A stretch of 64,000 nt of DNA from Phormidesmis priestleyi BC1401 (GCF_001650195.1 NZ_LXYR01000004.1:62001-126000), one strand, 5' to 3'. Numbered from the stretch's first letter, positions 16,573-25,611 are shown. Notes: a model not told the origin generated them from the sequence alone. Translations and numbers: made by a program.

Positions 16573-18078
16573 CTAGGAATTCCCGCTCCCTAAGATAAAA
16601 AGGCTCAGCAAAGTACCGCTATTCCACAAGCTGTGCAGCAGCATTGAGGCGAAAAGATTTTGAGTACGGGTGTAAACAAATCCCAAAACGATGCCCAACG
16701 TCATGAGCGGAATGACTTCTGAAAGGCTCAGGTGAACCACCGCAAACAAGAAACTGCTGAGAAGAATGGCTTGCCAAGTTGAGAAATAGCGAGTCAGCGA
16801 GGGCAGGAGAAATCCTCTAAAAAAGATTTCTTCAAAAAACGGAGCCGCGATCGCTGCCGTGACAAAAAAGATCGCGATCGCAAGGCTATCTTTTCCTTCT
16901 AAGGCGATCGGCAAAATTGGATTGCTTCCGCCGCGTCCCTGCCAGATTTGCTGATTGACCAGCGACACCACAATCACCAAGGGAAACGCCGCCAAATATC
17001 CGCCCAAGCCCCACCAAAACCACTTACCTTTGAGACTGAGATGAAACCAGCGATCGGGCAGCGGCAAAAACGATTTAATCGACCAATACAAGACACTCAA
17101 TCCGCCTGCTGCCAAGAGTGCGTAAGTCACTAGGTAATAAGTTGCTTTCGCCCGTTCTCCCAAAGTTGCCGGATTGATTTTGAGTGCCGCTAAGGTGGAT
17201 TGACTGACGATCGGCAGCACAATCTGCCCCACCAAGAAAAAGCCGACTACCAACACCTGCCAAACAATTTCACCATCCCACGGCACTGACCACCGGATGT
17301 CATTGGTGCCTGCTAAGAGGGCTTGTTTGCCCTTGACTGCCCACTGCCCGATCAGAAAAATCAGCAGAGATGCGCCTGAGAAGATGGCGATCGCGGGAAT
17401 TGCATTCGCCGTTGCCCATCGGATAAATGCCTGTTTTGCGGTCTGCTGTTCGGCGGTTTGGAGTTGGTCGAGTGCGTCCGATCGCTGCTGCAACTCATAC
17501 AGTTTGGTGAGCGACCGAGTGCGGAACCATCCGTCTAGATTCTTATTGATTTGCGATTCTGCGTTGGGCAACAGTTGAGGAGGCTGACTCCACAGCCCTG
17601 ACAGAACTTTTGCTGTGATTGCCGTTGAGTCAGAACGTTCTTTTACAGAAGCCCAAGTTTTCAGCGCTTCATCCACCTCTCCTTGCTGCGCTTGCAGAAC
17701 TCCGACTCGCAGATCTAACTCTTTGAGGAGCGACTTCTGCTTGATGAGTTGCTTCGTCGTCAGAGCATTGTCGATCGCAGGCGTTTTGGACTGAGGTTTC
17801 TCCAATTTCGTCTCGGCATCGGCGATATCTGTTTGGGCGGTGTCTCGCGCTTTTTTGTAGCTTTCTAGCGCCGCCTTGACCGGATTTTCAACCGGGAGAG
17901 GCTTACGGGTATCGGGCGAATCACCCTGCCACTCAGACGCTTGCAGCAGCAAATCAGTCTCATAGAGTTCTAAGCGGCTGTTGAACTGGGGTTGACTCCA
18001 GCTATTGACCAAATCGCTCACCACGAAGACGATCGCTAAAATCGTCAGTGCGCCCAAAACCAACCGCTTCAACGTCAT
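16573..18078 (-). CDS. CPBP-family intramembrane metalloprotease
   Basis: 501 residues from ATG 18078, chosen because GGGAG lies 5 bases upstream; an ATG-equivalent start at 18090 adds four residues. One N-terminal membrane segment is followed by a long soluble region (about 25-215) with coiled-coil and TPR-like character, then about eight membrane helices. The CAAX/CPBP active-site motifs are near the C-terminus: EEIFFRG (Glu420, Glu421, Arg425 in the longer numbering), His453 in FAVVHLS and His486/Asn490 in HSLWN. Relatives are glutamic or metal-type proteases of unknown substrate in cyanobacteria and chloroplasts. The large soluble N-terminal part is the notable feature. Confidence 0.85.
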   Translation of the reverse strand: MTLKRLVLGALTILAIVFVVSDLVNSWSQPQFNSRLELYETDLLLQASEWQGDSPDTRKPLPVENPVKAALESYKKARDTAQTDIADAETKLEKPQSKTPAIDNALTTKQLIKQKSLLKELDLRVGVLQAQQGEVDEALKTWASVKERSDSTAITAKVLSGLWSQPPQLLPNAESQINKNLDGWFRTRSLTKLYELQQRSDALDQLQTAEQQTAKQAFIRWATANAIPAIAIFSGASLLIFLIGQWAVKGKQALLAGTNDIRWSVPWDGEIVWQVLVVGFFLVGQIVLPIVSQSTLAALKINPATLGERAKATYYLVTYALLAAGGLSVLYWSIKSFLPLPDRWFHLSLKGKWFWWGLGGYLAAFPLVIVVSLVNQQIWQGRGGSNPILPIALEGKDSLAIAIFFVTAAIAAPFFEEIFFRGFLLPSLTRYFSTWQAILLSSFLFAVVHLSLSEVIPLMTLGIVLGFVYTRTQNLFASMLLHSLWNSGTLLSLFILGSGNS

Positions 18079-18186
18079 GACTTCTCCCAATCTATTTGCA
18101 TCGGTGCCTCATCGTCAAACTTAGCAGAATTGGCGAGGAGAACGCCCGACAGGGTAAAATCTTCCTGACTCGAAACTTTACCCAAT

Positions 18187-18201
18187 GGAGGATTCCCTTT
18201 G
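18187..18201 (+). promoter_or_regulatory. Shine-Dalgarno site that fixes a TTG start
   Basis: GGAGG at 18187-18191 stands 7 bases before TTG 18199. The nearby ATG at 18185 is out of frame and stops after five codons, so the TTG is the best supported start for the phosphatase. Confidence 0.7.
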
Positions 18202-19548
18202 ACTACTCGCGTCATCATCGTCCGTCACGGCGAGAGCAGCTACAACGTTGAGCGGAAAGTGCAGGGACATTGCGATCTGTCGCGGTTGACTGCTAAAGGG
18301 GAATCGATGGCGGTGCAGGTTGCCGCTGCCCTCAAAGGAATTTCTCTTGATGCGGCTTACAGCAGCCCGTTAATGCGGGCAAAGCGCACGGCGGAGTTAA
18401 TCCTGTCCAATTCCGATCGCGCTCCTCACCTGCAAACCAGCGAAGACTTGAGAGAAATTAATCTACCGCTCTGGGAAGGGTTGCTGTTTGATGAAGTCGA
18501 GGAGAAATATCCTGATGAGTATGACGCGTGGAGAACGCAGCCTCATTTGCTGAAGATGAGCCTGTCAGACGAAAACGGCAGCGTCGATTTTCTCCCAGTT
18601 CCAGCGATTTATGAGCAAGCGCGTCAATTTTGGCAAACTACTCTGCCCAACCATGTGGGACAAACGATTTTGATCGTGGCTCATAGCGGCATTAATCGGG
18701 CGTTGATCAACACGGCGATCGGACTTCAGCCCGAAGATTATCAGCGCTTCCATATCTCAAACTGCGGCATCAGCATTCTCAATTTTTCGGGTGAATATGG
18801 GCAACCCGTGCAGATTGAGTCATTGAATATCACGTCTCATTTGGGCGAAATGTTGCCCCGTCACAAGTCAAAAAGTCAGGGACTCCGGCTGCTGTTGGTG
18901 CGACACGGTGAAACCGAGTGGAATCGGCAAGGACGCTTTCAGGGACAGATAGATGTTCCGCTTAACGAAAATGGGCGATCGCAAGCCGCTCAAGCGTGTG
19001 AATTTCTCAAATCGGTGCGAATTGATCAGGTGATCAGTAGCTCAATGCTGCGTCCCAAAGAAACCGCAGAGATTATTCTTCAACATCATCCTCACCTTCA
19101 GCTTGACCTGCGAGACGACCTGCGAGAAATCAGTCACGGCTTATGGGAAGGCAAGCTAGAAGCCGAAATCGAGCAATCCTATCCCGGTTTGCTGCATCAG
19201 TGGCAGCAGCACCCCGAAACCGTGCAAATGCCCGAAGGCGAAAATCTGCAAGGCGTATGGAATCGGGCGATCGCTGCATGGCAAGACATCATCAACGCAG
19301 CAGCAACGCGTCCGGCTGACGAACCTTTCACGATTTTGGTCGTCGCTCACGATGCCATCAACAAAGCGATTCTCTGTCACGTCGCGGGTTTGGGTGCCGA
19401 GTCTTTCTGGAACTTTAAGCAAGGTAACGGAGCCGTCAGCGTGATCGACTACCCGCACGGAATCGAGGCGGCTCCCCTGATGCAAGCAATGAACATCACG
19501 ACGCACTTGGGAGGCGTTTTAGACAAGACCGCAGCCGGGGCACTTTAG
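18199..19548 (+). CDS. Double-domain histidine phosphatase (phosphoglycerate mutase-like)
   Basis: 449 residues with two complete histidine-phosphatase domains. The first begins with VRHGESSYN (His near residue 10) and the second with LVRHGETEWN (His near 236); each has the later catalytic His (IVAHSGINRALI and VVAHDAINKAIL) and the LWEG substrate-pocket block. Members of this superfamily remove phosphate from sugars, glycerates or other small substrates; the two-domain form is common in cyanobacteria and often annotated as phosphoglycerate mutase, without proof. Start is TTG with a strong GGAGG. The dihydroorotase-like gene begins 10 bases after its stop, so the two are probably one operon. 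Confidence 0.88.
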   Translation: MTTRVIIVRHGESSYNVERKVQGHCDLSRLTAKGESMAVQVAAALKGISLDAAYSSPLMRAKRTAELILSNSDRAPHLQTSEDLREINLPLWEGLLFDEVEEKYPDEYDAWRTQPHLLKMSLSDENGSVDFLPVPAIYEQARQFWQTTLPNHVGQTILIVAHSGINRALINTAIGLQPEDYQRFHISNCGISILNFSGEYGQPVQIESLNITSHLGEMLPRHKSKSQGLRLLLVRHGETEWNRQGRFQGQIDVPLNENGRSQAAQACEFLKSVRIDQVISSSMLRPKETAEIILQHHPHLQLDLRDDLREISHGLWEGKLEAEIEQSYPGLLHQWQQHPETVQMPEGENLQGVWNRAIAAWQDIINAAATRPADEPFTILVVAHDAINKAILCHVAGLGAESFWNFKQGNGAVSVIDYPHGIEAAPLMQAMNITTHLGGVLDKTAAGAL

Positions 19549-19557
19549 AAAAGTTTT

Positions 19558-20826
19558 ATGACGATCGAACTGCTCCAACAAGTCCGTCTGCTCGATCCGA
19601 TCGCGATGGTCGATCAAGTGGTCGATGTGGTGATCGCAGACGGCGTGATTCTGGCGATCGCGTCCCAAATCGGCGACATTCAGATTGGGTCTCAAACTGG
19701 CGAGAGTCCACCTGATGTCCAGATTTATGATTCTCCAGGCTTAGTGTTGGGATCAGGACTGGTTGACCTTTACAGCCATTCTGGAGAACCGGGATTTGAA
19801 GAACGGGAAACTTTAGAATCGCTCAGTCAAGCCGCGATCGCGGGAGGCTTCACTCGGTTGAATATTCTCCCGGATACAGAACCTGCGATCGACAATCCTG
19901 CTGCCGTCACCTGGTTCAGGCAAAACTCAAAACTCTCTTGTTGGGGGGCTTTAACGCTCCATGCCAACGGTCAACATATGACCGAACTGTCAGAACTGGC
20001 ACAATCAGGAGTCGTCGGGTTTGCAGACGGACAGCCGATCGCTAATCTCGTTCTGATAAGACGATTGTTGGAATATCTTCAGCCGCTAAACAAACCGATT
20101 GCGCTGTGGGCGTGTGACCGATCGTTGGTCGGTAATGGCGTGATTCGTGAAGGCGTTGAGTCGGTGCGGTTTGGCTTGCCTGGAGATCCCGCCATGTCAG
20201 AAACGACGGCGCTATCGGCTCTATTAGAATGCGTCGAAGAAATCGGAACCCCCATTCATCTGATGCGAATTTCGACCGCGCGGAGTGTGGAACTGATTCG
20301 AGCCGCGAAAGCACGAGGGTTGCCAATTACTGCCAGCGTGACGTGGATGCATTTGTTGCTCAACACAAAAGCGATCGAGCACTACGATCCCAATCTGAGA
20401 CTAGAGCCACCGCTAGGAAATCAAAGCGATCAAGTTGCCCTCTTGCAAGCCGTTCGAGAAGGGGTGATCGACGCGATCGCCATCGATCACTCGCCCTACA
20501 CCTACGAAGAAAAAACCGTTGCCTTCTCAGAAGCGCCCCCTGGAGCAATCGGGCTAGAACTCGCACTCCCCTTGCTGTGGCAGACGCTGGTAGAGACTCA
20601 ACAGTGGTCAGCTTTAGAACTATGGCGCAGTCTTAGCGTCCGTCCCGCTGCTTGTTTGGGGCAAACGATGAGTGCGATCGCTGTCAATCAGCCTGCGGAA
20701 CTGGTGTTATTTGATCCGCAATTAGAGTGGACGGTGAATCGTGAGAGTTTAAAGTCTCGATCGCTCAACACCCCTTGGCTAGGCAAACCGTTAATTGGGA
20801 GAGTGATTCGTACTTGGTGTCCCTAA
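19558..20826 (+). CDS. pyrC: Dihydroorotase (class I fold, several metal ligands replaced)
   Basis: 422 residues, amidohydrolase fold. Dihydroorotase closes carbamoyl-aspartate to dihydroorotate in pyrimidine synthesis. Family blocks are clear: GLVDLYSHSGEPGFEERETL, GGFTRLNILPDTEPAIDNP, STARSVELIRAAKARGLP, IDAIAIDHSPYTYEEK and GLELALPLL. However, the metal-binding HxH is YSH, the later His of HVST is Arg (MRIST), and the TPHH position reads TWMH; Asp of the IDH block is kept. Three of five usual ligands are therefore missing, so I infer a weakly active or non-catalytic paralogue that may act structurally, as pseudo-dihydroorotases do with aspartate carbamoyltransferase. It follows the phosphatase gene by 9 bases and converges on lepB. 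A decayed copy with an intact HVH motif lies at 21640. Confidence 0.85.
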   Translation: MTIELLQQVRLLDPIAMVDQVVDVVIADGVILAIASQIGDIQIGSQTGESPPDVQIYDSPGLVLGSGLVDLYSHSGEPGFEERETLESLSQAAIAGGFTRLNILPDTEPAIDNPAAVTWFRQNSKLSCWGALTLHANGQHMTELSELAQSGVVGFADGQPIANLVLIRRLLEYLQPLNKPIALWACDRSLVGNGVIREGVESVRFGLPGDPAMSETTALSALLECVEEIGTPIHLMRISTARSVELIRAAKARGLPITASVTWMHLLLNTKAIEHYDPNLRLEPPLGNQSDQVALLQAVREGVIDAIAIDHSPYTYEEKTVAFSEAPPGAIGLELALPLLWQTLVETQQWSALELWRSLSVRPAACLGQTMSAIAVNQPAELVLFDPQLEWTVNRESLKSRSLNTPWLGKPLIGRVIRTWCP

Positions 20827-20841
20827 ACTGGAACCTAACGT

Positions 20842-21441
20842 CTACTGCTGCGGCTTATAGTTCGGTTCTGGTGTGATCTCTCCGACTCGATTAGGAGGCC
20901 AAAACCGCACAACCGCGCGACCGATAATCTTCTCGCGGGGGACAAAGCCCCAATAGTGACTGTCGTAGCTATTATTGCGATTGTCTCCCAGCACTAGATA
21001 AGAACCCGGAGGAACCGTCTGCGGACCCCATTGATATTGCGGATCTTCTTCAATGTAGTTTTCTCGCAGAGCCTGGTCATTGACAAAAACGCGACCGCCT
21101 TTGACTTCTACTTTGTCACCCGGCAGCCCAATCACCCGTTTGATAAACGCATCGTGGAAATTTTGCTTTTCTAGCGTGCTGGTAGGCGAAAACACCACGA
21201 TGTCGCCCCGTTGAGGTGTGCTAAACCACCGATAGCTCAGTTTGTCAACAATTAAGCGATCGTTGATTTGCAGAGTCGGCAACATTGAGCCAGAAGGAAT
21301 ATAGCGAGCTTCTGCCACAAACTGACGAATACCGATCGCCAAAAGGGCGCTCAACCCAATGGTCTTAAGTCCTTCAAGCCAGGGATTTTCATCTTTTGGT
21401 TGAGGTTTGTCGTTGGGTGCCGGGTTTTCTACGCGAGTCAT
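20842..21441 (-). CDS. lepB: Signal peptidase I
   Basis: 199 residues; membrane serine/lysine protease that removes signal peptides from exported proteins. One N-terminal membrane segment (about 27-44) follows a Pro/Lys-rich cytoplasmic start. Catalytic Ser52 lies in SGSMLPT, and Lys101 in KRVIGLPGD; box E is [14 protein letters not shown]. Length is normal for the short single-anchor type. It converges on the dihydroorotase gene with 15 bases between stops and is transcribed away from the pseudogene. Cyanobacteria often carry two lepB copies; only one is in this window. Confidence 0.95.
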   Translation of the reverse strand: MTRVENPAPNDKPQPKDENPWLEGLKTIGLSALLAIGIRQFVAEARYIPSGSMLPTLQINDRLIVDKLSYRWFSTPQRGDIVVFSPTSTLEKQNFHDAFIKRVIGLPGDKVEVKGGRVFVNDQALRENYIEEDPQYQWGPQTVPPGSYLVLGDNRNNSYDSHYWGFVPREKIIGRAVVRFWPPNRVGEITPEPNYKPQQ

Positions 21442-21639
21442 AGGGTTTTAAGTGCAAAGTCAGAACAGGGGTTAGGGCACATCTGCCCATCTAGTCTATT
21501 CAATAAAAGTCAGATCGAACCAAGTGAGTTGTGATGATATTAAAGTTTACAGGGCATTTCTACTTTCTACTATCCACCCACAATCTAGACTCTTCCAGTT
21601 CCCTCAAAATCAGTATTTCTTGTGATGGATTCTTCCTCT

Positions 21640-21920
21640 CTATCTGATTCAAAACGCTCAAATCTTGCTGCCAAACGGCGAATTTATCTTGGGAAAGGTG
21701 CAGATTCAAGAAGGTAAAATCGTTGGGGTTGGGACAGGTCTTTTGTCGATCGACAACTCAGACTATCAGAATAGACGCGACCGGATTGACTTTGTTGCCA
21801 GGAGCGATCGACCCGCAAGTTCATGTTCGAGAACCAGGGCTGGAGTGTAAGGAAGACCTACTTTACGGCGAGTTGTGCCTGTGCGCGAGGCGGCGTGACT
21901 TCGTTTTTAGAGATGCCTAA
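21640..21920 (+). pseudogene. Remnant of a second dihydroorotase (frameshifted, 3' deleted)
   Basis: Three reading frames together spell the start of a class I dihydroorotase. Frame 1 gives [14 protein letters not shown] then [14 protein letters not shown]; frame 2 continues as [20 protein letters not shown] then [11 protein letters not shown]; frame 3 continues as [19 protein letters not shown]. The second shift is explained by one extra base in GACCTACTTTACG (near 21860). The HVHxREPG metal motif that the intact paralogue lacks is present here. Homology stops after FLEMP, next to the tsaE stop codon, so about three quarters of the gene is gone. No credible start remains in frame. This is a clear decay product and cannot make an enzyme. 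Confidence 0.85.
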
Positions 21921-22378
21921 AGTACAAAGATGACCGACTCTAGGGCAAAGTCACCCGCAGAACTGAGGGTGACTTGACGACCGGAATCACGATCGTACTC
22001 CAGTCGAATTTCTAAATAGTTCTGTGGTTTGTAAGACAGCCGCTCTGCCCACTCGATCGCGACGATTCCGAGTTCGACCTCGACTCCTTCCCAGTAAATT
22101 TCTGGATAGAGACTGGCGGTTTCAGATAAGTTGAGACGATAAAGATCGAAGTGATAAAGCGGGATGCGTCCGCCTAAATATTCGTTGATCAGCGTGAAGG
22201 TCGGACTCTCGATCGAGTCCTGAATGCCCAATCCATCACCCATTCCCTGCACGAGGGTGGTCTTCCCACTGCCCAAGTCACCTTCGAGCAACAGCACACT
22301 GCCAGCCGCGAGCGTTTGCCCTAGCTGAATGCCTAACTTGCGAGTTGCCGTTGCAGTGGGAAGACGGAATGACTTCAT
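21917..22378 (-). CDS. tsaE: tRNA threonylcarbamoyladenosine biosynthesis ATPase TsaE
   Basis: 153 residues. ATPase of the TsaBDE complex that puts the t6A modification on position 37 of ANN-decoding tRNAs. The Walker A motif is [10 protein letters not shown] (about 33-42); [11 protein letters not shown] and [10 protein letters not shown] are conserved family blocks, and IEWAERL follows. The start overlaps the stop of the upstream 808-residue gene by 4 bases, so they are translated together. The final residues and stop lie at the junction with the dihydroorotase remnant, and the C-terminus may have changed when that DNA was deleted. The t6A partner Sua5 is at 32028. Confidence 0.93.
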   Translation of the reverse strand: MKSFRLPTATATRKLGIQLGQTLAAGSVLLLEGDLGSGKTTLVQGMGDGLGIQDSIESPTFTLINEYLGGRIPLYHFDLYRLNLSETASLYPEIYWEGVEVELGIVAIEWAERLSYKPQNYLEIRLEYDRDSGRQVTLSSAGDFALESVIFVL

Positions 22379-24801
22379 TCTGGTTTTGATTTTCGGTGGG
22401 CTAACAGAAACTGGGCTTCGGCGGCGCGATCGCTATTGGGATATCGCTGCACGAGTTGTTGAAGATAGCGAGGCTGATCACTTAAAAAATAGCTCGAAAA
22501 CAGCAGATCATCGGCATAAGAACTGTTGGGAAATCTCACCTGTAACTCGGTCAAGATACCGTCAATTCGGGTTTGGTAAGCAGAGCCGATGTCGGGAGAA
22601 GACTCACCCGTATAGGAATCAACTTTCTGTTTACCGATCGGAACGCCTGCCGGAGGATGAATACGTGCGGTTTCACCTAGATCGTGATTTTCCCACTGCC
22701 AGAGCAGCGTCATTGCCACCATATAGAGCGTTTTCTCTCGCAGTTGGGGCGGCGTTTTAGAGTCATCCAATAATTGCTGGTAAAGCGATAACGCGACTGC
22801 GTTTTGACTGGCGCTTTGATAAGCTTGGCGCACGGCTGACTCGCCTCGTTTTGAGAGGTCACAGACCCACCAAAAGCGGCAATCCCAGCGATCGTCTGCC
22901 TCGACTGGATAGCGCTGACTCGTGCTGTAGCTGGTTGGCAAGTAATAGGTTCTAGAGCCGTCCCAGATTGGCAGATAGCCGTTTTTCCAGCCGCCTTCTC
23001 CTGCCCAATTAGATGCTAGCTGATAGCGAGAGTCGGGAGTATTTTGGGTTTTCAACGTTAGAAGCTGCTGCCAGCGCTGACGCTGTTCGATAAGCATGGC
23101 TTGCATTTGTTGCTGAACGTCTGCGGTTTTGTCACCCGTCCACCACGACCAGCCCGCTTTGTAATAACGCTCTAAAATTTTGGCAGGCATTGCCGTCAAA
23201 TTCAAATTCTCAGAGGTTTGCAGCGCTTTGGCATAGTCTTGCGATCGTGCCGCTTTTACCGCCACCGCATAGCGCAACAGTGGCGCGATCGCTTGATAAT
23301 TTGGCTCCTGCGACAACGTCTGAATTTGATTGGCAGAGAGTCCGACATCTAGCAGAGTTCTGACGTGAGGATAGGCGAGATAGAGGGCATCACGATCGCC
23401 GATATCGCTCGTCATCATCGTTAACCAAAGGCGCATCGCTCCCATGATATCGCCCTGATCTTGCAGGCTGTGCGCCAGCAGATAAGTTGCATCATCTGCC
23501 CCCGGATGATCGGGATAGCGACTCAGCCACTGCTGCCAATCTCGGACTCGATCGGCGGCAGATTTTTTGGCGTTGCGATCGAGCAGTTTTTGACTCCGAT
23601 CCGCACCCCCAAAGTAGGATCGCCCGGTTAAATTTCCATACTCGCGGCACGCTTGAATGAATTTGGACTGCGGATATTTTTTCGCCATGCCGACCAGCAG
23701 ATAGTAAGCGTGAGAACCTCGATCGGCATCGTCTCCGCCAAAGCCATAAAACACACTGCGCGTCAGACTATAGAGCGGACGCGAATTACCATTGAGGATT
23801 TGTTGCAGCAGCGTTGAGCCTTGCGGATCGTTGTGGCGATCGAGTTCAGCGATCGCCCACATCCGATCAGGGGACTGCACGTCCGTTGCTAGCGATTTAA
23901 ATAATGCCTTGGCGATCGGTGAAATCTGACCTGCTTTAACGGCTCCTAAACGGTTGACCAATAAATACTCGCGCGATGCAGCCGGAAGAGCCTGATAATC
24001 AGCGATCGCTGCCTGAATCTGATTCTGATTCGGTTGGGCAATTTGTTCAAACTTTGTCCATTGAGACACGTTAGGAACTGGTTTGTCTGGATTTCCTCGC
24101 GACGGAAAAACTTTGTCGTATCCCAAGAGATTGACTAAAAAATCAAAATTGAACTGATTATAGAAAGTCGGAGAATTTTCTGGCTCTAGATTCTGTTTAG
24201 CGAGTTGAATCAGCCGCGATCGCACCTGCGGATCATCCAGTCCAAATTCTCGCTCCCAGGCTTTTGGGTCGTCTGATGCGTCGCCTGACTCTAGCAGCAG
24301 GGTGTCTAGTTTGCCCGTGAGCAGATAAAAGTCAGGAGTAGCCGATCGCCGCTGTACCTGTTTGGTCAGCCAAAGCGTCGTGTAAGGCTTGCCCAAACTG
24401 CGAATTCCGGTCATTCCATACGCTTGTCGAACAGCATCGCGAGACCGTGCATAATACTCCAGTAAAGGATAAGCCTTTGCGCCATACTGCTTCCAAACTG
24501 GGTTGGTGAGCTTGCTGTCTCCCCATTTGACCTCCAGTAAATCTTGACGGACGGCTTGCAAAATCGGCTGCCACTGCGGGTCAAATCGCAGCCGATCGCG
24601 CATCACGTCATCGACTTCAACCTGAGTCAACCTGACCGGAGACAGCCCTTCTGCCTGTTTTGCTGCCTCTTGGGGCGACGGTATTTTTTCGTTAGGAGCC
24701 GCCACTAATTTTGTAACGGGCAAATCTGCCGACACTAAGACCAACACGCCCAGCGTCACCCCAGCTTGACCCAACCATTTCCAATAATTTTGACTAGCCA
24801 T
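22375..24801 (-). CDS. Large exported TPR-like repeat protein, unknown function
   Basis: 808 residues. A hydrophobic N-terminal segment (about 10-33, ending VAAP) suggests a signal peptide or anchor, so the body is probably periplasmic or lumenal. The rest is helical, with TPR-like repeats visible at about 440-560 and again at the end (TRIDGILTELQVRFPNSSYADDLLF, then QRYPNSDRAAEAQFLLAH), which recalls the scaffolds of outer-membrane assembly lipoproteins. No catalytic motif is seen. It overlaps tsaE by 4 bases. I recognise it only as a cyanobacterial conserved hypothetical; a role in envelope assembly is a guess from its architecture. Confidence 0.8.
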   Translation of the reverse strand: MASQNYWKWLGQAGVTLGVLVLVSADLPVTKLVAAPNEKIPSPQEAAKQAEGLSPVRLTQVEVDDVMRDRLRFDPQWQPILQAVRQDLLEVKWGDSKLTNPVWKQYGAKAYPLLEYYARSRDAVRQAYGMTGIRSLGKPYTTLWLTKQVQRRSATPDFYLLTGKLDTLLLESGDASDDPKAWEREFGLDDPQVRSRLIQLAKQNLEPENSPTFYNQFNFDFLVNLLGYDKVFPSRGNPDKPVPNVSQWTKFEQIAQPNQNQIQAAIADYQALPAASREYLLVNRLGAVKAGQISPIAKALFKSLATDVQSPDRMWAIAELDRHNDPQGSTLLQQILNGNSRPLYSLTRSVFYGFGGDDADRGSHAYYLLVGMAKKYPQSKFIQACREYGNLTGRSYFGGADRSQKLLDRNAKKSAADRVRDWQQWLSRYPDHPGADDATYLLAHSLQDQGDIMGAMRLWLTMMTSDIGDRDALYLAYPHVRTLLDVGLSANQIQTLSQEPNYQAIAPLLRYAVAVKAARSQDYAKALQTSENLNLTAMPAKILERYYKAGWSWWTGDKTADVQQQMQAMLIEQRQRWQQLLTLKTQNTPDSRYQLASNWAGEGGWKNGYLPIWDGSRTYYLPTSYSTSQRYPVEADDRWDCRFWWVCDLSKRGESAVRQAYQSASQNAVALSLYQQLLDDSKTPPQLREKTLYMVAMTLLWQWENHDLGETARIHPPAGVPIGKQKVDSYTGESSPDIGSAYQTRIDGILTELQVRFPNSSYADDLLFSSYFLSDQPRYLQQLVQRYPNSDRAAEAQFLLAHRKSKPE

Positions 24802-24919
24802 ACTGAGCCTCCTCTACACCTATCTTGAGAGAATCAGGAGAGATTCCACAGAGTCCAGAAAATTGTTACAGAAGTTTTCTGCGTTTGAGGAAGAAATACC
24901 AGATTTTTTGCTGGTGTTT

Positions 24920-25222
24920 CTAAATACTTGGCTTCGGTAAAATTCGCAAAAATTTAATAATCTGTCCTGTGATCTCAATGCTGATTAAATAAGTTTCGAT
25001 CGTAAAGCGGTAGAGAATTCCACTAGAGCCGAGGGTTTGAAATTCGTGTAGGTCATGAAGCTGGCTAGTTTGAAAAAACTCACCAAAGACAAATTGCTGA
25101 ACTCGCTGAAAGGCAGACGATTCTAAACTTTTGAGGTCTAACAAAAAGGTGCGATCGTAGCGAACTTCGAGCCGCGATGCGAGGAACAGCCCTCCCATTG
25201 AGCCGGATCTGTGCGTCTTCAT
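24920..25222 (-). CDS. RelE/ParE-family toxin (candidate)
   Basis: 100 residues. After a 16-residue N-terminal extension it follows the RelE/ParE pattern: VRYDRTFLLDLKSL, then a helix, FVFGEF, LHDLHEFQTLGSSGILYRF with the core ILYRFTIETYLISIEI strand, and a final IIKFLRILPK. This is the layout of small mRNA-interferase or gyrase-poison toxins. Its ATG overlaps the TGA of the upstream 72-codon gene (ATGA), the usual toxin-antitoxin arrangement. Key active-site residues cannot be assigned with confidence, so activity is unproven. Confidence 0.7.
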   Translation of the reverse strand: MKTHRSGSMGGLFLASRLEVRYDRTFLLDLKSLESSAFQRVQQFVFGEFFQTSQLHDLHEFQTLGSSGILYRFTIETYLISIEITGQIIKFLRILPKPSI

Positions 25223-25437
25223 AAAGTGCGTGAGGAGGATTGGATCAGAGGCAGCAAGCGCAGAGCGTCTTCACGAGTCAACGTGTCTCCGGGGCGGTGC
25301 GTGTGCTGAGATGCTTCCACCGCCTTCAGCATATAGAGGTCGTGATAGAGCGTTTCTAGATCTGACCAAAGGCTTTCTAGCTCCTGGTCAGAGAGCGTGT
25401 CAATGAGATGATGGGCACGGCTGCGAAACAGATTCAT
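25219..25437 (-). CDS. Antitoxin-like small protein paired with the RelE/ParE-type gene
   Basis: 72 residues, charged and helical (LIDTLSDQELESLWSDLETL, then LTREDALRLLPL), without a clear DNA-binding fold. Small acidic helical proteins of this size placed directly before a RelE/ParE gene are typical antitoxins. Translation is coupled to the toxin by a 4-base overlap. An inverted repeat (CAGGAG-GT-CTCCTG) covers the region of its ribosome-binding site and may be an autoregulatory operator. Confidence 0.65.
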   Translation of the reverse strand: MNLFRSRAHHLIDTLSDQELESLWSDLETLYHDLYMLKAVEASQHTHRPGDTLTREDALRLLPLIQSSSRTL

Positions 25438-25438
25438 G

Positions 25439-25452
25439 CAGGAGGTCTCCTG
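25439..25452 (-). promoter_or_regulatory. Inverted repeat over the antitoxin ribosome-binding site
   Basis: CAGGAG and CTCCTG separated by GT, immediately upstream of the antitoxin ATG. GGAG on the minus strand can serve as Shine-Dalgarno sequence, so protein binding or hairpin formation would affect translation of the pair. Confidence 0.4.
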
Positions 25453-25611
25453 AAGCCGCGATCGGCAAGTCTGACAGCTTGAGAGTGCCCAACTGTTGAA
25501 AGAATATCGCAGCCAAAAAAGATTGCAAGCGTTGCAACGGTTACGGATTGTCCTCCTCGTTGCGGTACGATTTCAGTGATTTCTCAATTCTCTCGTTGCG
25601 GTTGCTTTTCT

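Noticed and set aside
20229-20636. 135-codon Arg-rich frame within the dihydroorotase-like gene
   Set aside because: Same-strand shifted frame produced by frequent CGATCG sites; no family resemblance.
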